Shown: in pieces, positions 24,116 through 29,645 of the stretch
How the letters are laid out: each line of letters begins with the position of its first letter
Numbering within the stretch: the first letter of the stretch is position 1
Assembly (NCBI GenBank): GCA_007376405.1
Contig: VMGD01000012.1
Location: 1 to 35,740 of the forward strand
Reading direction: 5' to 3'
DNA length: 35,740 bases
From: Microgenomates group bacterium Gr01-1014_7
Lineage (GTDB): Bacteria; Patescibacteriota; Microgenomatia; Daviesbacterales; UBA10151
Position numbers and translations under genes: made by a program
The notes under the pieces: model-generated
Database searches by the model: none
Seen by the model: the letters and a program-made list of their open reading frames with translations, nothing else
Told to the model about the DNA's origin: nothing

Positions 24116-24655
24116 TTATTGAAGCTCAATAGTTGCTCCGGCGGCTGTTAATTTGGTCTTAGCCTCTTCTGCGGTTTGTTTGTTTACACTCTCAAGTACC
24201 AGTTTTGGAGCTGCTTCTACCAGATCTTTAGCTTCTTTCAAACCTAAAGTTGGAACAAGTTCTCTAACAGCTTTAATTACTGCAATTTTATTGGCTCCAC
24301 TGGCTGAAAGAATGACATTAAAGGTAGTTTTTTCCTCCATCGGCTGTCCGACGTCCGTCGGACCGGCTTGCCCTGCACTGACTGATGCGGTGGCTACCGG
24401 TGATGTGGCTGAAACTCCAAATCGCTCTTCCAAAGCATGCACCAAATCTGCCAATTCTAAAACTGAAAGTTTTTCTATCTGTTCTATGATCTTTTCAAGA
24501 TTGGGTCCGATTGAATCGGACTTGGCTGAAACAGGTTTGGGCGCAGGTTTTGCTGCTGCTTTTGGCTCTTCTGCTGGAGCAGCTTCTTCCTGTTTGGTTT
24601 CTTCCACTGCTTCCTCAGATTTTTCAACCCTTTGTTCTACTTTTTGATCATCCAT
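24116..24655 (-). CDS. rplL: 50S ribosomal protein L7/L12 with N-terminal extension
   Basis: 179 residues against about 125. L7/L12 forms the ribosomal stalk that recruits elongation factors. The C-terminal domain is conserved ([39 protein letters not shown]...[13 protein letters not shown]), and the N-terminal dimerisation helix is [22 protein letters not shown]. Ahead of it is about 50 residues rich in Ala, Glu, Lys and Pro, a form common in this group. The flexible hinge contains [11 protein letters not shown], encoded by an 18-nt perfect palindrome (24346-24363), in the region where length varies. It is cotranscribed with rplJ, with a 72-nt gap filled by an inverted repeat. Confidence 0.95.
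   Translation of the reverse strand: MDDQKVEQRVEKSEEAVEETKQEEAAPAEEPKAAAKPAPKPVSAKSDSIGPNLEKIIEQIEKLSVLELADLVHALEERFGVSATSPVATASVSAGQAGPTDVGQPMEEKTTFNVILSASGANKIAVIKAVRELVPTLGLKEAKDLVEAAPKLVLESVNKQTAEEAKTKLTAAGATIELQ
24346..24363. repeat. Perfect palindrome in the rplL hinge
   Basis: GTCCGACG, TC, CGTCGGAC: an 8-bp stem around 2 nt, read in frame as GPTDVG in the flexible hinge. GC-rich compared with its AT-rich surroundings. Confidence 0.75.
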
Positions 24656-24663
24656 ATTAATTT

Positions 24664-24737
24664 GTCATTCTGATCCGGCTTTACCGGAGAAGAATCTCTC
24701 ACGAATGTGAGATCCTTCGCTAATCGCTCAGGATGAC
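24664..24737. repeat. Inverted pair of SEAKDL elements between rplJ and rplL
   Basis: The left part GTCATTCTGA...AGAATCT and the right part AGATCCTTCGC...AGGATGAC are inverted copies of the element in leuS (11003-11028), with a central hairpin CTCAC/GTGAG (24698-24711). The right copy supplies the last codons and the TGA stop of rplJ. The mRNA would fold here between the two genes, possibly adjusting the L10:L7/L12 ratio. Confidence 0.75.
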
Positions 24738-25249
24738 GCTTGTGCGTCACCTCCCTTCGTTTTTTGTATCTCACTCAATGCATATACCAGATTTCTTAGA
24801 TTACCTTGCAAAACCGAAACTATTCCCTGAAGAGGAGCAACCAACACCCCGACAGTTTTACCTCTGAGCTCATCTTTAGTGGGTAAGGTAGAAAGCTGTA
24901 GAATTCTTGCCTCATCCAGAAAATCCGTACCTAAAAACCCCATCTTTATTTTACCGATTCCGGCATCTTTGAGAGCTTTAACTAGAATTTTTAAAGGGGA
25001 GATTTCATCATCATAGGAAAAAAGAGTGGCTGTAGGACCATTAAAGCTGGAAGCTGGAAGAGCACGAATGAGTAAAGTATTCTTGGTGATTGTAAATTCT
25101 GCCTGATGCTGGCGCAGCTTGTCCCGGAGGCCTGACAGTTGGTTCATACTCAGACCTTTATAATCGGTAAAAACAACCGACTTGGCCCGGCCCAGTTTAT
25201 CCTGCAAAGAGATTACCTGTTCTTCTTTTTGTTGTCTTGTTTTAGCCAT
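24728..25249 (-). CDS. rplJ: 50S ribosomal protein L10
   Basis: 173 residues, the family size. L10 anchors the L7/L12 stalk on the large subunit. The RNA-binding N-terminal domain is visible: SVVFTDYKGLSMNQLSGLRD, LRQHQAEFTITKNTLLIRAL. The C-terminal helix for L7/L12 (GNLRNLVYALSEIQKT) is present. The final residues GGDAQASS and the stop come from a dispersed repeat that continues into the rplJ-rplL gap, so the original C-terminus may have been changed by its insertion. It is transcribed from its own promoter (25362-25333), because an unrelated gene pair separates it from rplA. Confidence 0.95.
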   Translation of the reverse strand: MAKTRQQKEEQVISLQDKLGRAKSVVFTDYKGLSMNQLSGLRDKLRQHQAEFTITKNTLLIRALPASSFNGPTATLFSYDDEISPLKILVKALKDAGIGKIKMGFLGTDFLDEARILQLSTLPTKDELRGKTVGVLVAPLQGIVSVLQGNLRNLVYALSEIQKTKGGDAQASS

Positions 25250-25338
25250 TTTTGCCTCGGTGGGAAATTACGGAGATACTTCGACTACGCTCAGTATGTC
25301 GCTTCGCTCCACCCACTGTCTTAAGCTTTGTTATTTTA
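25250..25338 (-). promoter_or_regulatory. rplJL leader with repeat-derived hairpin
   Basis: From the predicted start near 25326 to the rplJ ATG is a leader of about 75 nt. It includes TGGAGCGAAGCGAC and GAGCGTAGTCGAAGTATC, a palindromic dispersed element (25272-25305), and complementary GTGGG/CCCAC. An L10-leader autoregulation element is the usual content of this site in bacteria; here the folding is not verified. Confidence 0.4.
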
Positions 25339-25362
25339 GCCTATCATGCTACAGTTTGTCAA
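25333..25362 (-). promoter_or_regulatory. Promoter of rplJ-rplL
   Basis: Minus-strand TTGACA (25362-25357), 18-nt spacer, TAAAAT (25338-25333). The -35 box lies inside the end of the upstream dockerin gene. Confidence 0.7.
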
Positions 25363-26188
25363 TGCCAGGTATCCAAAGCCAGTAACCGCCTTGGGGATTA
25401 TCCGAAGGGTTGATAGCTCCGGATGGAGTTGCTGCTTTGGGAATAGGAGAAGTCCAAAGTCCGGAAGCGCCGGTTTTACCCAAATTTTTGGCCACAATGG
25501 AAAGATCAAAAGCATTGATCACTCCGTCTTTATTAAAATCCGCCGTTCCGTTCCAGTTTGAGGATTTGGAAGTTGAGCCGAAAGCCTTCTGTATAATAGA
25601 ATAATCGGCAGAGTTGATAATATTATCCTCATTTAAATCCCCGGTTATTAGATTAACTGCTTCTCCGTCATTTAAATTGGTCACAGCCGGGGCCATATAA
25701 AACTCAGATGGGGTGGCAATTTGAGCAGGGCCTTTAAGAAGAGCAGTATATTTTGTGCCACTGATGAGTCCTGCTAAAGATAAATTTGTGTAGGTTCCGC
25801 TAATCGGAAGATTAATACTGAAACTTAATATAAATTTAGGATTTGCTGAAAGAGTTCCTTCTATAATTCCTACAAATAGCTTGGTGGCTTGGTTGTCTAC
25901 AGGCCTTCCTTCCAGAGCTGCTTTTAAAGAAAGAGTGGGGCCGAATGAGGTGGCAATGGTGGAAGAAGAAGGCTCGGGTGTGGCTTCATCCGGGATGGAA
26001 AGAAGGCTTAGTTTGGCAGAAGAAGTTGCTACTTTAGGAGTGGGTTTGACAGTGGGCTTGGGTGCTATCTCTGAGGCTCTGCTTTTGACAGTTTGCTGCT
26101 GGGAAACAAGATAAGCTCCAACAGGAATGGATAGAATCAAAAAAACATATACTCCCAGCAGTAATCTTAGTTTTAAACTAGAGAACAT
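25349..26188 (-). CDS. Membrane-anchored dockerin-domain surface protein
   Basis: 279 residues. One N-terminal membrane helix (about 8-30), a Pro/Thr/Ser-rich linker (about 40-85), a beta-rich middle (about 90-180), and a dockerin type I-like pair of calcium loops: GDLNEDNIINSADYSIIQKAF and, about 25 residues later, DFNKDGVINAFDLSIVAKN. Each has the Asp/Asn ligand spacing of the EF-hand-like dockerin loop. Dockerins bind cohesins in secreted multi-protein complexes; no cohesin gene is seen here, so a stand-alone calcium-binding surface role is also possible. It shares a compact divergent promoter with the flippase-like gene. Its 3' end overlaps the rplJ promoter. Confidence 0.85.
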   Translation of the reverse strand: MFSSLKLRLLLGVYVFLILSIPVGAYLVSQQQTVKSRASEIAPKPTVKPTPKVATSSAKLSLLSIPDEATPEPSSSTIATSFGPTLSLKAALEGRPVDNQATKLFVGIIEGTLSANPKFILSFSINLPISGTYTNLSLAGLISGTKYTALLKGPAQIATPSEFYMAPAVTNLNDGEAVNLITGDLNEDNIINSADYSIIQKAFGSTSKSSNWNGTADFNKDGVINAFDLSIVAKNLGKTGASGLWTSPIPKAATPSGAINPSDNPQGGYWLWIPGIDKL

Positions 26189-26213
26189 AGAATAATTGTA
26201 CTACAATATATAA
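26189..26213. promoter_or_regulatory. Compact bidirectional leaderless promoter
   Basis: The 25-bp gap between two divergent ATGs contains the palindrome ATTGTA-C-TACAAT. Plus strand: TACAAT (26202-26207), 6 nt, ATG at 26214. Minus strand: TACAAT (26200-26195), 6 nt, ATG at 26188. The same geometry is seen at 20467-20480 and 34859-34872. Confidence 0.65.
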
Positions 26214-27200
26214 ATGATAAAAATCCTCTTTAATACTTTACTGGGGCTGGTTTTAATTTTTATCTGGTCAAGATTTGTGGATTTAAATCAAATTTTTACC
26301 ACTATTTCTAAAGTAAATATCCCAAGCTTGGTAATCGTATTTTTCTTCATGCTTTTATCTCCTGTAATCCGGGCCATTAGGTTTAAGATTTTTTTAGCGG
26401 AAGTTAAAAAGGTTCCGCTTTTGGATTTGATTTATCTAAATGGAGTGGCCATGTGTCTTAATTTTTTTATTCCAATCCGGGCAGGGGAGATAGCCAAAGG
26501 AGTTTATCTTAATACTCATTACAACCTGCATTTGGGAAAATCTGTGGTCTGGACCTTTATAGATAGGTTTGTTGATTTCCTGGTAGTTTTGCTTCTGGCA
26601 GGTGTATTATTTTTTGTAATTCCGACCTCTTTAAATATAAGTTTTATTATTATTATAACGGTTATATTAACGATAGCCCTCCTATTAACCTATTTGGCAA
26701 TTTTTCAGTTAGGTTTTACTAAAAAATTAGTCAGTTTTTTGAGGCATCTATTAATAGTTGATAGCATTAAGATATATTTTGATAAATTTAGCAGCTTCAT
26801 TTTACAAGCTTTTTCTATTTTAAACAGGCACCCTAAAGATTTGGTGTTAATAACCTTTATTACTGTTTTGGCTTATGGGGCAGATGCGGCAATCTGGTAT
26901 TTTACTTTTTTATCACTTGGAGCAAATCAGGATTATTTTAAAATGTATTTGGGTCAGCTTTTATCTGCCCTGACTTATCTTATTCCAGCAGCGCCGGGGT
27001 ATGTTGGTTCGGCTGAAGCCTCGGGTCTTTTAATTCTTTCCGGGGTATTCGGAATAAACCCAAACCTGGCCTCAGCCATGATAGTTTTATTCCATATAGC
27101 TTCGGCAGTGTTTGTATTGGTATTTGGCCTAATTTCCGTATTCAGCCTTAAAATTGATCTGGGTTTGATTTTAAGGAAAGCTTTAGGAAAAGAAGCTTAA
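26214..27200 (+). CDS. Flippase-like integral membrane protein (LPG synthase TM family)
   Basis: 328 residues with about eight membrane helices. It has the features of the lysylphosphatidylglycerol synthase transmembrane family: LSPVIRAIRFKIFL, NFFIPIRAGEIAKGVYL and PAAPGYVGSAEASGLL are its characteristic polar motifs inside helices. Members without the catalytic GNAT-like domain, like this one, are thought to move lipids or polyisoprenoid sugars across the membrane; the substrate is unknown. It is read opposite to the ribosomal genes and sits inside the broken rplA-rplJ cluster; its end overlaps rplA by 4 nt. Transcription starts leaderless, next to the dockerin gene. Confidence 0.85.
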   Translation: MIKILFNTLLGLVLIFIWSRFVDLNQIFTTISKVNIPSLVIVFFFMLLSPVIRAIRFKIFLAEVKKVPLLDLIYLNGVAMCLNFFIPIRAGEIAKGVYLNTHYNLHLGKSVVWTFIDRFVDFLVVLLLAGVLFFVIPTSLNISFIIIITVILTIALLLTYLAIFQLGFTKKLVSFLRHLLIVDSIKIYFDKFSSFILQAFSILNRHPKDLVLITFITVLAYGADAAIWYFTFLSLGANQDYFKMYLGQLLSALTYLIPAAPGYVGSAEASGLLILSGVFGINPNLASAMIVLFHIASAVFVLVFGLISVFSLKIDLGLILRKALGKEA

Positions 27201-28006
27201 ATGCTTGTTAAATCCAGTTTAACTCCCGGGCCCATGGTGGGGGATAAGGTGACTTTTTTAATTTTGGTTTTACCCAGGGTAGAGAGAAGAATCTTAATAT
27301 TAGCCTCAAGCTCCTCATTTGGCTGGCTTAGTTTCCCCAAAGCCATATGTATAACAGGAGCTTTTGGCTCGGTTTTGTATTCTGTTTTTCCTGCCTGAAA
27401 GGATTCTACGGCTTTTTTTAGATCATCGGTAATAGTCCCTGCTTTGGGATTGGGCAGCAGTCCCTTTGGACCTAAAACTTTGGCTACTTTGGTTAGTTTG
27501 TGCATCCACTCTGGAGTGGTGATTACCAAATCAAAATCCACTTTTCCTTTGGAAATTGCATCAATTGTCTCATCAGAACCAACAAAATTTGCGCCCGATT
27601 GATCAGCGCCTTTTCCGAAGGCTAAAATGCGCAATTTTTTACCAACTGCATAGGGCAGGGAGACTAACCCGCGAAGGCCCGTTTGCAGGGTGTTTATGTG
27701 TGCTTCTAAGGTGGCATCAAATTTAGCATAAGATAACCTTTTAACCATGTCAAGTGCCTCGGGTAAGGGGTAGGTTTTGGAGCGGTCCAGGTCTTTGGAG
27801 GCCTCAAGGTATTTTTTGGATCTAGGCTTAGCTTTGCCGGGTTTCTGGGGTTCGCTAACTTGCTGTTTTTCTGGTTTGATTCCTAATTCTTCTTTTAGCT
27901 TTTCCACCAAAGCATCCTCACCCTTTTTGGGAGGTTTTGGCTTAGAAGTTTTGGATTCTTCTTGCGGCGCCGAATCATCTATTGTCTTTATCTTTGTCTT
28001 TCCCAT
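27197..28006 (-). CDS. rplA: 50S ribosomal protein L1 with N-terminal extension
   Basis: 269 residues against about 230. L1 forms the mobile stalk next to the E site. The conserved two-domain L1 core starts near residue 62 (SKKYLEASKDLDRSKTYPL) and includes KVAKVLGPKGLLPNPKAGT and PTMGPGVKLDL at the end. The first 60 residues are Lys/Pro/Glu-rich and disordered-looking, an extension also seen on L7/L12 here. The gene follows rplK by 18 nt, in a gap with TATTACG/TATTAAG repeat units. After rplA the conserved cluster is broken by the oppositely read flippase-like gene. Confidence 0.95.
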   Translation of the reverse strand: MGKTKIKTIDDSAPQEESKTSKPKPPKKGEDALVEKLKEELGIKPEKQQVSEPQKPGKAKPRSKKYLEASKDLDRSKTYPLPEALDMVKRLSYAKFDATLEAHINTLQTGLRGLVSLPYAVGKKLRILAFGKGADQSGANFVGSDETIDAISKGKVDFDLVITTPEWMHKLTKVAKVLGPKGLLPNPKAGTITDDLKKAVESFQAGKTEYKTEPKAPVIHMALGKLSQPNEELEANIKILLSTLGKTKIKKVTLSPTMGPGVKLDLTSI

Positions 28007-28024
28007 AATACTTAATACGTAATA

Positions 28025-28453
28025 CTAACTACTAATTTTAACCCCCATAGATCTTGCTGTGCCTTCTACAATTTTTATGGCTGCTTCTACATTTTTAGTA
28101 TTTAAATCCGGCAGTTTGGCTTCGGCTATGGATTTTATTTGAGCAGCAGAGAGAGTTCCAACAGGTTCTTTCAAAGCATTACCTGAGCCTTTTTCCAGGC
28201 TTAGAGTTTTTTTAATCATTTCTGCAACAGGGGGCTCTTTGGTTATAAAGGAAAAGGTTCTGTCTTCATAAACCGTAATCACCACAGGCAGGATATTGCC
28301 CTGCTTCTGCGCAGTTCTTTCATTAAAAGCTTTAACAAACTCCATGATGGGCAGACCATGCTGACCTAAAGCAGGCCCCACAGGGGGAGCGGCAGTGGCA
28401 GAGCCTGCAGGGATATTCAGTTTAATGTAAGTTTTTATCTTTTTAGCTGCCAT
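28025..28453 (-). CDS. rplK: 50S ribosomal protein L11
   Basis: 142 residues, the family length. L11 binds the GTPase-associated region of 23S rRNA. The N-terminal domain ([33 protein letters not shown]) and the C-terminal rRNA-binding domain ([29 protein letters not shown]) are intact. The start has a proper Shine-Dalgarno AAGGAG about 6 nt upstream, one of few in this window. It lies between nusG (9-nt gap) and rplA in the standard order. Confidence 0.97.
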   Translation of the reverse strand: MAAKKIKTYIKLNIPAGSATAAPPVGPALGQHGLPIMEFVKAFNERTAQKQGNILPVVITVYEDRTFSFITKEPPVAEMIKKTLSLEKGSGNALKEPVGTLSAAQIKSIAEAKLPDLNTKNVEAAIKIVEGTARSMGVKISS

Positions 28454-28462
28454 GATTTCTCC

Positions 28463-28996
28463 TTATAACTTTTGAACTTGTAAAAAGTCCAGTTCTACCG
28501 GTGTTTCGCGGCCAAAAATAGACACCAGCACCTTAATTTTTCCTCTTTCCTGATCAACATTATCCACTTTACCAATAAAGTCCGCAAACGGCCCATCCAC
28601 AATTTTAACAGTGTCCGAAACTTCGAATACCTGTTTATAAATGGGAGCCTCTGTTTGAGTGAATTTAACAATAGTTGCCACTTCGGCCTCGGAAATTGGA
28701 GTTGGTTTATTGCCTATACCTACAAAAGCTGTCACCCCCTGGGTAGTTCTGACAGCCAGCCAAGACTTTTCATCCAAAACCATTTTAACCAGAATATATC
28801 CGGGGAAGATTTTTTCCTTAACTGACACCTTTTTGCCTGACCTGATTTCTATCTTATCCTGCATCGGGACTAGAACTTCCAAAATTTTCTCTTCCAGATG
28901 CTCTGATTCAATTCTCTGTTTCAGGGCTACAGCCACCTTATTTTCATGGCCGGAATAGGTATGGACCACGTACCATTTAACGCTGTTATCTTCCAT
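28463..28996 (-). CDS. nusG: Transcription termination/antitermination factor NusG
   Basis: 177 residues, the usual size. NusG binds RNA polymerase and links transcription to translation or Rho. The NGN domain is clear (KWYVVHTYSGHENKVAVALK, then FPGYILVKMVLDEKSWLAVR), and the C-terminal KOW domain is DTVKIVDGPFADFIGKVDNV. Its start overlaps the secE stop by 11 nt, and it precedes rplK, the standard arrangement. Confidence 0.97.
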   Translation of the reverse strand: MEDNSVKWYVVHTYSGHENKVAVALKQRIESEHLEEKILEVLVPMQDKIEIRSGKKVSVKEKIFPGYILVKMVLDEKSWLAVRTTQGVTAFVGIGNKPTPISEAEVATIVKFTQTEAPIYKQVFEVSDTVKIVDGPFADFIGKVDNVDQERGKIKVLVSIFGRETPVELDFLQVQKL

Positions 28997-29180
28997 AGTG
29001 TTCTAGTATAAAAGCAGTTACCAGAGTCAAAATATAGTCAAGCCCTCCTAAAAGCAAACCTACAGCTACTGCCACAATTACCACCAAAACAGTATACCTG
29101 ATGGTTTGCTCACGGCTAGGCCAAGCTACTTTCCCCAGCTCCTCTCTAACCTCCTTTAAAAAACTTATGATACTTTGCAT
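28986..29180 (-). CDS. secE: Preprotein translocase subunit SecE
   Basis: 64 residues, the single-helix bacterial form. SecE clamps the SecY channel. SFLKEVREELGKVAWPSREQ is the conserved amphipathic helix and hinge, and one membrane helix follows (about residues 29-56). It heads the secE-nusG-rplK-rplA run. An AT-rich hairpin that could terminate transcription entering from the upstream side lies just before it. Confidence 0.95.
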   Translation of the reverse strand: MQSIISFLKEVREELGKVAWPSREQTIRYTVLVVIVAVAVGLLLGGLDYILTLVTAFILEHYGR

Positions 29181-29188
29181 TTCTACTT

Positions 29189-29217
29189 AAAAAGGGTCCT
29201 ATATTGGACCCCTTTTG
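29189..29217. terminator. Hairpin terminator upstream of secE, active on the minus strand and possibly both
   Basis: GGGTCC (29194-29199) and GGACCC (29206-29211) pair around TATATT. Read on the minus strand a run of five T's follows, as in intrinsic terminators; on the plus strand it ends CCTTTTG. It would stop antisense read-through from the penicillin-binding protein gene before secE. Confidence 0.6.
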
Positions 29218-29239
29218 TCAAGTGTAACAAACAGAATGT

Positions 29240-29245
29240 TATAAT
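29240..29245 (+). promoter_or_regulatory. -10 box, leaderless start of the ASCH gene
   Basis: Consensus TATAAT ends 7 nt before the ATG at 29253. An in-frame ATG at 29244 overlaps the box itself and is less likely. A -35-like TTGTCA lies near 29216. Confidence 0.6.
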
Positions 29246-29252
29246 GCAAGAG

Positions 29253-29645
29253 ATGAAACGGCACTTGGCTATTTTTAAGGGTAGTGGGGGAGAGTTGATT
29301 TTAACCGGAGCAAAAACCATTGAAAGCAGATTTTCAAAGGCAAAAATAGCCCCATTCGGGCGAATTAATAGAGGAGATTTGGTTTATATAAAACCAGCAG
29401 GAAAAGATATAATTGGTCAATTTAGAGTAAACAAAGTGATCTTTTTTGACGGGCTTGACTTAAGTGACCTAAGTAACTTAAGAAACTTATATGAAAGCGA
29501 GATAGCAATGGGTGAAGAGTACTGGAAAGAGAAAGATGACTCAAGAGTGGGTACTTTAATTTTTATAGGAGAGAGCTCCCGCTTCCTAACAGCCCCCTTA
29601 AAAATCCCCAAAAAAGACTTGCGGGGCTGGGTGGTTTTGGATTAG
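29253..29645 (+). CDS. ASCH-domain protein
   Basis: 130 residues. The ASCH fold, a beta-barrel related to PUA that binds RNA or nucleotides, is indicated by the N-terminal AIFKGSGGELILTGAKTIESRFSK motif (Gly-rich turn, then the conserved E-x-R) and IGQFRVNKVIFFD. A specific target is unknown; related proteins act in RNA modification or nucleotide hydrolysis. The stretch GLDLSDLSNLRNLYESE comes from a 9-bp repeat array (29456-29489). It is the only plus-strand gene in this stretch and its end overlaps the penicillin-binding protein gene by 4 nt. The start at 29253 is chosen from the promoter position. Confidence 0.75.
   Translation: MKRHLAIFKGSGGELILTGAKTIESRFSKAKIAPFGRINRGDLVYIKPAGKDIIGQFRVNKVIFFDGLDLSDLSNLRNLYESEIAMGEEYWKEKDDSRVGTLIFIGESSRFLTAPLKIPKKDLRGWVVLD
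29456..29489. repeat. 9-bp repeat array inside the ASCH gene
   Basis: TTGACTTAAGTGACCTAAGT and AACTTAAGAAAC at 9-bp spacing, read as DLSDLSNLRNL. Confidence 0.85.
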
